Shown piece by piece: positions 34,863-45,850 of a DNA stretch of 64,000 bases. The stretch lies in the NCBI GenBank assembly GCA_051209155.1, contig JBPJGB010000001.1; one strand, given 5' to 3'. The first letter of the stretch is position 1, and each line of letters starts with the position of its first letter. Below the pieces are notes generated by a model, which was not told the origin of the DNA, searched no databases, and saw nothing but the letters and a program-made list of their open reading frames with translations. The position numbers and the translations under genes were made by a program. This DNA comes from Actomonas sp051209155 (GTDB lineage Bacteria > Verrucomicrobiota > Verrucomicrobiia > Opitutales > Opitutaceae).

Positions 34863-35279
34863 TCAGGACTCGGCGCCTGGCTTTTTTGGCGCCGATTCCG
34901 GTTCAGTCTTGGCTTCAGCGTCGGCGGCGAGGTCGGGTTCGTCGGCTTCGCTGGTGTCGTGGGGCACGGTGTGCGAGGCGGGCTGAGGCTCGGGCGTTTG
35001 CGAAGGGTCGGTGATGGGCGGGTGTTTGCGAGGCGGGGCGACGGGGGCTTTGGGCCGCGAGGAGGTCGGCGGCGGCGACTCCATGTCGATGGCGCGGCGA
35101 ATCTCGTTTTCCACGCCGGAGGCTGCACGTTTGAATTCACGCACAGCCTTGCCGAGTCCGCGGGCGACCTCGGGCAGTTTCTTGCCGCCGAAGAGCATGA
35201 GGGACAGCGCGAAGATGACGATCATCTCCATGCCGCCGATACCGTCGAGGATGGCGAGAAGTTCAGGTGAGGGAGCCAC
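34863..35279 (-). CDS. tatA: Sec-independent protein translocase subunit TatA/TatB-like
   Basis: 138 residues if started at the GTG at 35279. That start gives the normal TatA spacing (ILDGIGGMEMIVIF before the helix); an ATG at 35231 would remove part of the short N-terminal segment. The membrane helix contains the conserved Glu (GGMEMIVIFALSLMLFGGKK), followed by LPEVARGLGKAVREFKRA, the amphipathic helix. A long Pro/Glu-rich C-terminal tail (about 70-138) is disordered. TatA forms the protein-conducting part of the twin-arginine export pathway with TatC, which is not in this window. The tail length would also fit a TatB-type protein. Smr follows 3 bases downstream. Confidence 0.88.
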   Translation of the reverse strand: MAPSPELLAILDGIGGMEMIVIFALSLMLFGGKKLPEVARGLGKAVREFKRAASGVENEIRRAIDMESPPPTSSRPKAPVAPPRKHPPITDPSQTPEPQPASHTVPHDTSEADEPDLAADAEAKTEPESAPKKPGAES

Positions 35280-35284
35280 GCTAA

Positions 35285-35375
35285 CGAGTGTTGTTACAAG
35301 AGGGAACGAAGGGAACGAAGTCTCGGAGGGACGTCTTCTTTGCTCCCTTTGTTTCCGTCTGTAAAAGAAAGAAAT
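35285..35375. repeat. Imperfect inverted repeat of a dispersed purine-rich element
   Basis: Arms of about 28 bases (TTACAAGAGGGAACGAAGGG at the left; the reverse complement of TTTGTTTCCGTCTGTAAAAG at the right) flank a short spacer. A third copy of the arm lies at about 11298-11337. The element fills the gap between the epimerase-like gene and tatA. Confidence 0.6.
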
Positions 35376-35388
35376 CAGGCGGGGGAGG

Positions 35389-36321
35389 TCAGCCGATGGC
35401 CACTTCGACGGCGAAGCGACCGGTGGTGCCGGGGGCGACCCAGTGCAGGCCGCGACCGTGGCCGGGGGCGTTGGGCGGGCCCATCCAAGGCTCGACGCAG
35501 TAGTAGGGGGCGTCGGGGGCGGCGGTCCAAGTGACGAAGGTGGCGTCGGGTGGCGGCGGGTTCTGGGTGCCGTGGGTGATGGCGATGAACTCGGAGCCGT
35601 CGGCCGGGCCGAAGCGCATGGTGTTGGCGGCGAGCTCGAGGTGAATCGTGTCGACGAGGTCGGGGGCGGAAAGGGGGCAGCGGCGGGGGAGATCCGGCCC
35701 GGGCACGAGTCCACCGATGGCGGACTGGCGGGCGGTGTCGCCGGCGGGGAGTTCGATCATGTAGTCGTCGCGCGTCTGGTGGTCGGTCCAAGGCGCGGTG
35801 AAATAGAAGTGGTGGCCGGCGCTCCACGGGATGCGTTCCTCGCCGAGGTTCTCGAGGGCAAACTCGACGGTGAAACGGCGGCGGTGGAAGCGGTAGGTGA
35901 CGCTGAAGGTGTAATCGAACGGGTAGATGTGGGCGTCGGCTTCGGTGGGCTGGAGCACGGCGGTGAAACCGCGTTCGTTGATGCTCTCGAGTTGGAAGGT
36001 GCCCTGGCGGGCGATGCCGTGCATGGGCATCGCGCGACGCACGCCCTGCGGGTCTTTCCAAAAGTGGATTTCCCCCTCGTCGAACACGCGCGCGTTGAAG
36101 GGAAAGAGGATCGGGTTGCCGCCCCGGAGCTTGTGCACGGGGGTGGCGGCGAGATCGGCCTCGGTGAGCTCGGGCCAGTGCAGGATATCGCGCAGGGAGC
36201 CGTCGGCGCGCTCATGGTGCCAGTGCATGAGCCGGGCGCCGCGTTCGGGCCAGGCAAGGAAAACGGAATCGCCGAGCTGCCAGCGGCGAATGGTGTGACC
36301 AAGATAGGGAACAGACTGCAT
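35389..36321 (-). CDS. Aldose 1-epimerase / hexose-6-phosphate mutarotase-like protein
   Basis: 310 residues, cytoplasmic, no signal peptide. It has the galactose-mutarotase fold signature GGNPILFPFNARV, a catalytic-type His in MPMHGIARQGTF and a second in AGHHFYFTAPW, and a conserved Glu in YCVEPWMGPPNAPG. These fit aldose-1-epimerase enzymes, which interconvert alpha and beta anomers of hexoses or hexose 6-phosphates. The exact sugar cannot be read from the sequence. It is monocistronic, separated from tatA by an inverted repeat and divergent from the nfeD-floA operon. Confidence 0.87.
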   Translation of the reverse strand: MQSVPYLGHTIRRWQLGDSVFLAWPERGARLMHWHHERADGSLRDILHWPELTEADLAATPVHKLRGGNPILFPFNARVFDEGEIHFWKDPQGVRRAMPMHGIARQGTFQLESINERGFTAVLQPTEADAHIYPFDYTFSVTYRFHRRRFTVEFALENLGEERIPWSAGHHFYFTAPWTDHQTRDDYMIELPAGDTARQSAIGGLVPGPDLPRRCPLSAPDLVDTIHLELAANTMRFGPADGSEFIAITHGTQNPPPPDATFVTWTAAPDAPYYCVEPWMGPPNAPGHGRGLHWVAPGTTGRFAVEVAIG

Positions 36322-36471
36322 GGGTGGTCGGAGGACGGGAGGGGGGAAGCGAAGCGCAAAAAGGCGCCCGTGTCACGGAGGGGCTCGAATTTTGGTCCGG
36401 CTTTGTAAGGCGGAAGTGGGTCCGGACGCTTGCGGTTGTTGCGCAGGTCGCCCAGTTTTGGCGAGTTAGCC

Positions 36472-37959
36472 ATGCCCGCCCCCAAGTTCACCCGCCTCCT
36501 GATTTGGCTTTGCGCGATTTTTGCGGGCGCCGTGATTTGGCTTCGCGGTCAGGAAGCGGTGCCGAGTCCGGCGGCGATGACGGAGCAGGCGGCGGAGGTG
36601 GCGGAGAACGGCCTGCCGGCCAAGGTGGTGGTGATTCCGGTGCGCGACCAGATCGCGAATCCGATTCTCTACGTGATCCGCCGCGGCTTGAAGGAGGCGA
36701 TCGAGATGGACGCCGACCTCGTGGTGCTCGACATGAAGACGCCGGGTGGAAGCCTGGGCACGACCTTCGAGATCATGGAGGCCTTGGATCGCTTCAAGGG
36801 TGACACGGCGACCTATGTGAACAACGAGGCGATCTCGGCGGGGGCCTTCATCTCGGCGATGACCGATGATATTTATTTTGCCCCGGATGGGGTGATCGGC
36901 GCGGCGGCACCGGTGAGTTCCGGTGGGGCCGACATCGATGAAACGATGAAGCAGAAGATCGTGAGCTACCTGCGGGCGCGCATTCGGGCGATTTCGGAAG
37001 GGCACCCCTATCGCGGGGAAGTGATCTCCGCGATGATCGATGCGGACTACGAACTGAAGATCGGCGAAGAGGTGTTGAAGGGGAAGGGTGAGCTGCTGTC
37101 GCTCACGGCCTCGGAATCGGCCGAAACCTACGGCGAGCCGGCGCAGCCTTTGTTGTCGGCCGGCACGGCGGAGTCGATCGAGGCGTTGTTGGAGCAGCGC
37201 TTCGGTGAACGCACCTATTCGGTTTATTCGTTGGAGACCACGTGGTCGGAGGAACTCGCGGCCTGGCTCAACGCCATCTCGCCGCTGTTGATGGGGCTCG
37301 GGTTGTTGGGCGTTTTCATCGAATTCAAAACGCCGGGTTTCGGGGTGTTCGGCATCGCGGGCGGGACGCTGCTGGCGATCGTGTTTTTCGGCCACTACGT
37401 GGCGGGCCTTTCGGGGCACGAACCGGCGCTCTTCTTTGTGTTGGGTGCGGTGTTGGTCTTGGTCGAACTGTTGTTCCTGCCGGGCACGGTGTTTTTTGCC
37501 CTGGCGGGCGTGATTGCGATGCTAGGTTCGCTGGTGTGGTCGATGGCCGATATCTGGCCGGATGAGCCGATCTCGTTCTCGGGCGACGTGTTTGTGGAGC
37601 CGCTGACGAATTTGCTGATCTCGCTTGTCGTCACGGTGGTGGGAGCGGTGTTGATTTGGCGCTACCTGCCGCACGGTTGGATCTTCACTAAATTGGCGGT
37701 GGGCGGTGCGTCCACGATTTCGGCGCAGGGCACGTTGATGCCTTTCGGTGGCGCGGGGGCGATGGAGGCGGCCGACCCGCTCATTGGTGCGCGTGGGATC
37801 GCGGCGACCGATCTGTTCCCGAGTGGCAAGGTGGAGGTGGATGGGCAGCTTTATGAAGCGAAGGTCGCGGTGGGAAACCTTGATGAGGGGGAAGCGGTGG
37901 TGGTGATTTCTCGTAACAGCTTCGGTCTCGTGGTGGAGAAAGAGGAGGCGCAGTCATGA
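36472..37959 (+). CDS. NfeD-family membrane serine protease (long NfeD)
   Basis: 495 residues from the ATG at 36472. An N-terminal membrane or signal segment (LLIWLCAIFAGAVIWL) precedes a ClpP/crotonase-like protease domain (about 45-225) with LVVLDMKTPGGSLG, NNEAISAGAFISAM (putative Ser nucleophile region) and a Lys-containing segment. Then come four to five membrane helices (about 280-400) and a C-terminal NfeD OB-fold domain (about 430-490, GARGIAATDLFPSGKVEVDGQLYEA split by its loop). Long NfeD proteins are typically encoded with flotillins and help organise membrane domains. It overlaps the next gene by four bases. The protease assignment is by family; activity is not shown. Confidence 0.9.
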   Translation: MPAPKFTRLLIWLCAIFAGAVIWLRGQEAVPSPAAMTEQAAEVAENGLPAKVVVIPVRDQIANPILYVIRRGLKEAIEMDADLVVLDMKTPGGSLGTTFEIMEALDRFKGDTATYVNNEAISAGAFISAMTDDIYFAPDGVIGAAAPVSSGGADIDETMKQKIVSYLRARIRAISEGHPYRGEVISAMIDADYELKIGEEVLKGKGELLSLTASESAETYGEPAQPLLSAGTAESIEALLEQRFGERTYSVYSLETTWSEELAAWLNAISPLLMGLGLLGVFIEFKTPGFGVFGIAGGTLLAIVFFGHYVAGLSGHEPALFFVLGAVLVLVELLFLPGTVFFALAGVIAMLGSLVWSMADIWPDEPISFSGDVFVEPLTNLLISLVVTVVGAVLIWRYLPHGWIFTKLAVGGASTISAQGTLMPFGGAGAMEAADPLIGARGIAATDLFPSGKVEVDGQLYEAKVAVGNLDEGEAVVVISRNSFGLVVEKEEAQS

Positions 37960-38435
37960 CGGCGGTCGCGCTCTGCTTTGCCATTGGCATTCTCTTGCTG
38001 GTGATCGAGGTCGTCGCTCCGGGCGGTATCCTCGGTATCATCGGCGGATTGTTTTTGATCGCGGGATCAGGGTTGTCGTTTTCCGAGTTCGGCACCGAAG
38101 GCGGGCTCATTGCGACCAGCATCGCGGCGGTGATCGGTGTGATCGTGCTGTATTGGGAATTTGTCTACCTGCCGAAGACCGGCTTCATCAAGAAGCTCTC
38201 AATGGCGACCACGGTGGAGGGGCGGTCCCAGCCGAAGCTGGCGGAGACGGAACAGGTTGTTGGGCGCGAGGGTAAGGCCGTCACCATGCTGAGTCCCTCC
38301 GGCTACGTGGTCGTGGACGGCAAGCGCTACGAGGCCCATTGCCAACGTGGGCAACTCGAAGAAGGCGCCGGCGTGCGCGTTGTCGGCGTGGATAATTTTC
38401 GACTCATCGTAACCCCTACCACTGAAGCTTTATGA
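37956..38435 (+). CDS. Short NfeD-family membrane protein
   Basis: 159 residues with two to three membrane helices (VALCFAIGILLLVIEVVAPG, ILGIIGGLFLIAGSGLSF, and a third near IAAVIGVIVLYW). A C-terminal OB-fold NfeD domain follows (GREGKAVTMLSPSGYVVVDG, with the conserved AHC). It overlaps the long NfeD gene by ATGA at its start and floA by ATGA at its end, so the three are translationally coupled. Such proteins act with flotillin-like FloA. A split arrangement of long NfeD, short NfeD and FloA resembles the yqeZ-yqfA operon type with one extra member. Confidence 0.9.
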   Translation: MTAVALCFAIGILLLVIEVVAPGGILGIIGGLFLIAGSGLSFSEFGTEGGLIATSIAAVIGVIVLYWEFVYLPKTGFIKKLSMATTVEGRSQPKLAETEQVVGREGKAVTMLSPSGYVVVDGKRYEAHCQRGQLEEGAGVRVVGVDNFRLIVTPTTEAL

Positions 38436-39454
38436 ACAAGGAATTCATCATCCTGGCGATCATTGCCGTTCCGGCGCTGATCATCATCGCAATCACTTTC
38501 AGCCTCATCGGCGCCTGGGTTAAGGCGCTCTTCAACGGCGCCCCGGTTTCGATCTTCAAACTGGTGGCGCTGAAGTTCGCTCGCATCCCTTACGGCCTGA
38601 TCGTCGACGCCCGCATTACCGCGGTGCGCGCCGGCATCGAACTCTCGGCCGACCAGATCGCCTCGCATTACCAGGCGGGCGGTAACGTCATCCCGACGGT
38701 GCAGGCGCTCATCGCCGCCATGAAGGCCGGCATCGAGCTCAACTGGGACCGTGCCTGTGCGATCGATCTCGCGACCAAGGGTTCCGGCAAGAGCGTGGTC
38801 GAAGCCGTGCGCACCTCGGTCGACCCGAAGGTGATCGACTGCCCGAATCCCGAAGGCGGTCGCACCACGATCGATGGTGTGGCGAAGGACGGTATTCAGG
38901 TGAAGGTGCGCGCTCGGGTCACGGTGCGCACGAATCTGGATCGCTTCGTCGGTGGCGCGAAGGAAGAGACGATCATTGCCCGCGTGGGTGAGGGTATCGT
39001 GACCACGATCGGTTCGGCCGACACCTACAAGTTCGTGCTGGAGTCGCCGGATGCCATTTCGAAGGTCGTGCTCAAGCGCGGTCTCGATGTGGGCACCGCC
39101 TTCGAAATCCTTTCCATCGACATCGCTGACGTAGACGTAGGCGACAATGTCGGCGCCAAGCTTCAGGAAGCCCAGGCCGAGGCGAACAAAAAGATCGCGC
39201 AGGCCCAGGCCGAAATCCGTCGTGCCGCCGCCGTGGCGGTGGAGCAGGAAATGAAGGCCAAGGTCGAGGAGATGCGCGCCAAGGTCGTCGAGGCGCAGGC
39301 CCAGGTGCCGCTCGCGATGGCCGAAGCCTTCCGCAAGGGGAACCTTGGCGTAATGGACTATTACAAGATGGAGAACATCCAGGCCGATACCGGCATGCGG
39401 AAGTCGATTGGTGAACCCGAAGACGACGAAGATCCGAACCAGTCCGACCGCTAA
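38432..39454 (+). CDS. floA: Flotillin-like protein FloA
   Basis: 340 residues. An N-terminal membrane hairpin (FIILAIIAVPALIIIAITFSL) and GAPVSIFKLVALKFARIPYG are followed by the SPFH-like domain with the family block HYQAGGNVIPTVQALIAA. The segment RLKVRVT-type VKVRARVTVRTNLDRFVGGA follows, then a coiled coil rich in AQAEA repeats, and AFRKGNLGVMDYYKMENIQADT, which is diagnostic of FloA. It forms membrane microdomain scaffolds with its NfeD partners. It lies within a four-gene run and is followed 22 bases later by the 39477 gene. Confidence 0.96.
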   Translation: MNKEFIILAIIAVPALIIIAITFSLIGAWVKALFNGAPVSIFKLVALKFARIPYGLIVDARITAVRAGIELSADQIASHYQAGGNVIPTVQALIAAMKAGIELNWDRACAIDLATKGSGKSVVEAVRTSVDPKVIDCPNPEGGRTTIDGVAKDGIQVKVRARVTVRTNLDRFVGGAKEETIIARVGEGIVTTIGSADTYKFVLESPDAISKVVLKRGLDVGTAFEILSIDIADVDVGDNVGAKLQEAQAEANKKIAQAQAEIRRAAAVAVEQEMKAKVEEMRAKVVEAQAQVPLAMAEAFRKGNLGVMDYYKMENIQADTGMRKSIGEPEDDEDPNQSDR

Positions 39455-39476
39455 TTGCTGACCCGACCTTCCTCTG

Positions 39477-40124
39477 ATGGATTGGATCTTCGATCACATT
39501 CAACTGATCATCATCATCGGTTCGTCGATTGCCTGGTGGTTGACCCAGCAACGGCAGCAGAACGCCGACGATGAGGACAAGCCCTCGCCGCACGAGCGGC
39601 CGGGACGGCAGCGCATCGATTGGGAGCGGCAGCAGGAGGGCGGTGAATCCGATGCCGCCCGTCAGGTGCGCGAACGGATGCGGCGGCTGCGTGATCAACG
39701 TCGGCAGGGTTCGCCTGCGCCGACATCGACCCCAACGTCGCAGCCGCGGCGGGCGGAGCCGACGATGCAGGACCTTCCGCCGGTGCTGCGTGAGTTGATG
39801 GGCATTCCGGAACCTGAGCCGGAGCCGGCGCCCAAGCCGGTGGTCCCACCGCCGGTGCCGCAAGAAAGTCGGGCCGACCGCATGGCGCGTGAGATGCGCG
39901 AACTGGAGGCGAAGCAGCGGGAGGCCGAAGCCATGGCCTCACGGGTGCGTGGTCAGATCGGCGGGGCGTCGGGCAAGCGGCGCCGCTCCCGGCGAGGCCA
40001 GTCTGCACACCGCGGCGATGTGTTGAGCGACCAGAGTTTTCTCCAGACCTTGCGCGATCCGCGCAGTGCCCGCCGGGCCATCCTGCTGAAGGAAGTCTTG
40101 GATCGACCGGTCGGGTTGCGGTGA
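39477..40124 (+). CDS. Hypothetical single-span membrane protein linked to the nfeD-floA operon
   Basis: 215 residues. A short hydrophobic N-terminus (FDHIQLIIIIGSSIAWWLT) is followed by a highly charged, Pro- and Arg-rich region with PPVLRELMGIPEPEPEPAPK. A helical stretch (SRADRMAREMRELEAKQREAE) leads to a basic C-terminus ending in the block LRDPRSARRAILLKEVLDRP. That last block is reminiscent of C-terminal motifs in small planctomycete/verrucomicrobial proteins, but I do not recognise a family. It follows floA by 22 bases on the same strand and may be its partner. Codon use is like its neighbours. Function unknown. Confidence 0.7.
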   Translation: MDWIFDHIQLIIIIGSSIAWWLTQQRQQNADDEDKPSPHERPGRQRIDWERQQEGGESDAARQVRERMRRLRDQRRQGSPAPTSTPTSQPRRAEPTMQDLPPVLRELMGIPEPEPEPAPKPVVPPPVPQESRADRMAREMRELEAKQREAEAMASRVRGQIGGASGKRRRSRRGQSAHRGDVLSDQSFLQTLRDPRSARRAILLKEVLDRPVGLR

Positions 40125-40198
40125 GTGCTGGTGGCTAGTGGCTGGTGGCCGGGTGGCATGCAGCAAGCGGTAGTCATGCAGCAACGATCCTTGACCTT

Positions 40199-40265
40199 GT
40201 AGGGCCGGCGCTTGCGCCGTGCCGCGTCGGAGGGGCAACGCAGCGCCCGCAAGCGGGCAGACTAC
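40199..40265. repeat. REPIN-like pair of inverted GTAG palindromes
   Basis: A plus-strand copy begins GTAGGGCCGGCGCTTGCGCC at 40199. A minus-strand copy begins GTAGTCTGCCCGCTTGCGGG at 40265. Both fold into GC-rich hairpins with a TTG-type loop. The pair lies in the convergent gap after the 39477 gene and before the end of the rodZ-like gene. Confidence 0.65.
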
Positions 40266-40293
40266 CTTCAGATGCGAAGCGGCAGCGCAGCGC

Positions 40294-41094
40294 TTATTCG
40301 ATGCGGACGCGTTGGCGGCCGCGGAGGCCGGTCTCGCGGGAGATATTGCTGCGGGCTCCGTCGATCTCGACTTCGACGTTTTCCATCGGGTCGGCGGTGA
40401 AGAGCAGGCGGCCGTTCTTCGGGAAGGTGCGGGAGTCGCCGCGGGTGATGGCGCCTTGGAAAATCTCCACGCCGGATTCCTCTTCGACGATCTTCACGCG
40501 GACGCTGTCGAGCGCATGCACGATGATGGTTGGCTCGGAGGCGGTCGCTTGGGTGGTATCGGACGGCGGGGTGGTGGTGTCGCCGCCGCCTTGAATCGCG
40601 CGAATGCCGAAGACGACGAGCAGCACGAGCGCCACGATAGCGGAAAGGAGGACGGTGGCTTTGATGATAAGTGCCTTGTCCACGTAGGGGACGGCACTGG
40701 GCTTCGGCTTGAAGGTGGCGGGGTTCTCGGGGTCGTCGGCATCGGAGCTGGCGGCAGGGTCGAGATCGTCGTCTTCGCGCCCGCTGTCCTTGGACGATGA
40801 GACGGTGAGGTCCATGCGCCCGTAGATCTCGCGGTTGAGGCTCTTGGGCTTGGCGGCGGTTCCGTGGCCGAGGGCGTTGTAGTCGTTGACGATTTTCTCG
40901 GAGGGAAGGCCGAGATAACCCGCGTAGTTGCGCAGGAATCCGCGCACGTAGATATCGGGCAGGTTGATGTCGAACTGGTTGCTCTCGAACTTGTGCAGGT
41001 AGTCGCCGCGAACTTTGGTGGCTTCGGCGGCCTCCCGAATGGAGATGCCCTTACGTTTGCGTGCTTCTTCCAGACGTTCGCCGATATTCTGCAT
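40294..41094 (-). CDS. RodZ-like HTH membrane protein
   Basis: 266 residues. The N-terminal helix-turn-helix (about 1-75) reads IGERLEEARKRKGISIREAAEATK and continues with LPDIYVRGFLRNYAGYLGL, the RodZ-type HTH_25 signature. A charged linker leads to one membrane helix (about 147-168, ATVLLSAIVALVLLVVFGI) and a C-terminal DUF4115-like beta domain. RodZ links MreB filaments to the membrane and sets rod shape; in this family the HTH binds MreB rather than DNA. No mreB is in the window. It lies on the same strand downstream of ftsK, with a repeat-bearing gap between them. Confidence 0.88.
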   Translation of the reverse strand: MQNIGERLEEARKRKGISIREAAEATKVRGDYLHKFESNQFDINLPDIYVRGFLRNYAGYLGLPSEKIVNDYNALGHGTAAKPKSLNREIYGRMDLTVSSSKDSGREDDDLDPAASSDADDPENPATFKPKPSAVPYVDKALIIKATVLLSAIVALVLLVVFGIRAIQGGGDTTTPPSDTTQATASEPTIIVHALDSVRVKIVEEESGVEIFQGAITRGDSRTFPKNGRLLFTADPMENVEVEIDGARSNISRETGLRGRQRVRIE

Positions 41095-41200
41095 GGGGGT
41101 AATGAAGGGGATTTGGGGCGGAGTTAGAAATCACGAAATACGGGAAAGTCGTGAAAAAGTGGGGTAAGGGAGCCTGCTGCGTCCGCAATAATCGGAGCGG

Positions 41201-41320
41201 ATCTTTCTCTTTCGTCTTTCTCTTTATCTTTCTCTGACGACGAGGAGCGTCGCCAGTTTTGGCTGCGGGCGAGTATCGCTCGATGAGGAGAAAGAGAAAG
41301 ATAAAGAGGAAAGAATAATG
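41201..41320. repeat. Imperfect inverted repeat of an AGAAAGATAAAG-type element
   Basis: A pyrimidine-rich left arm (41201-41245) and a purine-rich right arm (41281-41319) share the core TCTTTATCTTTCTCT as inverse complements. A short GC-rich hairpin (GGCGCGC at 41325 with GCGCGCC at 41335) follows next to the ftsK stop. The gap carries no gene. Confidence 0.6.
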
Positions 41321-41341
41321 AGGCGGCGCGCCGGGCGCGCC

Positions 41342-43918
<2,577 letters not shown>

Positions 43919-44044
43919 GTCTGTTGAAGCTCCCGCGGCACGGGTCACCGCCAAGCGGCGACTGCGGGGATTTCAGCTCTGCCAGTGGACCGGTCAAATG
44001 TAAATACCCCACTGGGTCGTTTTGGATTTATACGCTCTGTTAAC

Positions 44045-44998
44045 ATGAAAGAAGTCATTCGCTTTCAACCGCTTTACCAAGACCGCGTCTGGGGCGGTCG
44101 GGTTCTGGAAACCGCTCTTGGGCGCACCTTGCCGCGCGAGGGCCCGATCGGAGAAAGTTGGGAGGTGGTGGACCGTCCGGAGGCCCAGTCGGTTCTGGTC
44201 GGCGGTGCGTTGGACGGGGTGAGTCTACGCGACGCCATCGCGCGCCATGGTGCCGACCTGATGGGGCCGGACTACCCGGTGGATCGCCCGTTTCCGATTC
44301 TGATCAAGTGGCTCGACTGCCGCGAACGGCTCAGCCTGCAGGTGCATCCGCCGGCGGAGATCGCCCCGGCGATGGGCGGCGAGCCGAAGACGGAAAACTG
44401 GTATATCGCCGAGACCTCGGGCGATGCCGGTCTGATCGTCGGCCTGAAAAACGGCGCGACCCGCGGCTCGTTTGCGGCGGCGTTGGTGGACAACACGCTC
44501 GAGTCCTGCGTGCACCGTTTCCCGGTGCAGGCGGGCGATTCGATCCTCGTGCGCAGTGGCACGGTGCACGCTATTGATGGCGGCAACCTCATCCTGGAGA
44601 TCCAGCAAAATTCCGACACGACCTACCGCGTCTACGACTGGGGCCGCATGGGTCTCGACGGCAAACCGCGGCAATTGCACATCGCGGAATCGTTGGCGTC
44701 GATCGACTGGGACTTTTTTGAACCGGAGCCGATTCGGGCAGTCCGCGAGGCCGCGGTCATCGCCGACAGTCAGGAATTTCGCATCCGTCGCGTGCCCTTG
44801 GCCGCCGGCGAGGCCGTGAGTTTCTCAGCGGGCGAACAACCGCGGCTTGTCAGCGTCGTCAGCGGTGCGGTCACGATTAACGGTGCTGCCGGTGACACGC
44901 TCACCCAGGGCGACAACGCCCTGTTGCCTTACGCGGGCGACTTCACGCTCACGGCGACAGAAGAGGCGCTGCTGCTCATCACCGAAAACTTTGCCTGA
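44045..44998 (+). CDS. manA: Mannose-6-phosphate isomerase, class I
   Basis: 317 residues from the ATG at 44045. It follows the short Bacillus-type plan: FQPLYQDRVWGG near the N-terminus, IGESWEVVDRPEAQS, PILIKWLDCRERLSLQVHPP (zinc-binding His of QVHP) and KTENWYI. The C-terminal cupin has VRSGTVHAIDGGNLILEIQQ with a further metal ligand, and NSDTTYRVYDWGR. It interconverts mannose 6-phosphate and fructose 6-phosphate, feeding mannose into glycolysis or GDP-mannose for polysaccharides. It is divergent from ftsK across 126 bases and followed after 30 bases by an AsmA-like gene. Confidence 0.95.
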   Translation: MKEVIRFQPLYQDRVWGGRVLETALGRTLPREGPIGESWEVVDRPEAQSVLVGGALDGVSLRDAIARHGADLMGPDYPVDRPFPILIKWLDCRERLSLQVHPPAEIAPAMGGEPKTENWYIAETSGDAGLIVGLKNGATRGSFAAALVDNTLESCVHRFPVQAGDSILVRSGTVHAIDGGNLILEIQQNSDTTYRVYDWGRMGLDGKPRQLHIAESLASIDWDFFEPEPIRAVREAAVIADSQEFRIRRVPLAAGEAVSFSAGEQPRLVSVVSGAVTINGAAGDTLTQGDNALLPYAGDFTLTATEEALLLITENFA

Positions 44999-45028
44999 GC
45001 CTCGCCGGCTCGCCGCCGCCTCCTCCGC

Positions 45029-45820
45029 ATGCGCCTGACAACCCGCCCCTCCGTTCGTGGTGGTGCCCTGGGCAAACTCATTGTCTTCATGGCGGTGGTC
45101 GGCGCCACGGCGACGCTCGGTTGGATGCTGCTGTTGCCGGTGGGCATTGAGCGCGTGCTGGTGTCGCGCAGTGGCTTTGCGACCGACATCGGTCGCTTGG
45201 CGGTCAACCCCTTCTCTGGACGTTTCAGCGGCGGCGAGGTGGCGATCGACAACCCGGGCATCTGGGGCGGAGGCCCCTTTGTCCGGCTGGCGCAGTTCTC
45301 CGGTCGGCTGGAGCCGCTCTCGGCCACCCGAGAGGAACTCGTGCTCGATGAGCTGACCGTCGAGATCGATCACTTGGTCGTCATCATCGCGCCGGACGGC
45401 AGCACCAACGCGCAGGCCTTTGGTGAAGGCTTTGCCCTGTCCTTGCCGCCCGAGGTCGGCCCGGTGTCGCGCCGCGCGGTGGCCGGATTCCCGGGGCTCG
45501 GCGAGGGACCGCAGTCGGTGCTCGTGCGCCGCCTGCACCTGAAGGTGGGGTTGGTGGAGGTGCTGCAACCCGGGCACGCGACGCTCGAGCGTCTGGCCGA
45601 GCAGCTCGAGTTCGAGGGTGACTATCAGAACGTGCGCCGCTGGGAGGACCTGCTCTCGACGGAGCTGGTGACGCGTCTCGCGAAATCGCCGGCGCTGTGG
45701 CGCGCGCTGCTTGCCAGTGATGCGATTTCAGGCGACGAGGCGGGCGGCAATGCCCTGCAAAGGCTCCTGCAGAAAGCGGGCGGCGCGCTGAATTCCTTCT
45801 TCCGAACACTTGAACAATAG
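45029..45820 (+). CDS. AsmA-like single-span envelope protein, unclassified
   Basis: 263 residues. One N-terminal membrane helix (KLIVFMAVVGATATLGWMLL) is followed by a beta-rich periplasmic part. The sequences VLVSRSGFATDIGRLAVNPFSGRF and GEVAIDNPGIWGGGPFVRLAQF recall the start of AsmA/DUF748-type proteins, where such strands line a lipid groove. The length is far below that of AsmA proteins, so it may be a small relative. No catalytic motif is visible. It sits between manA and grpE on the same strand, 30 bases from each side, which suggests co-transcription. The AsmA likeness is a weak inference. Confidence 0.6.
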   Translation: MRLTTRPSVRGGALGKLIVFMAVVGATATLGWMLLLPVGIERVLVSRSGFATDIGRLAVNPFSGRFSGGEVAIDNPGIWGGGPFVRLAQFSGRLEPLSATREELVLDELTVEIDHLVVIIAPDGSTNAQAFGEGFALSLPPEVGPVSRRAVAGFPGLGEGPQSVLVRRLHLKVGLVEVLQPGHATLERLAEQLEFEGDYQNVRRWEDLLSTELVTRLAKSPALWRALLASDAISGDEAGGNALQRLLQKAGGALNSFFRTLEQ

Positions 45821-45850
45821 GCCGAGGCATAGCTTATTGGGCGCTTTGCA

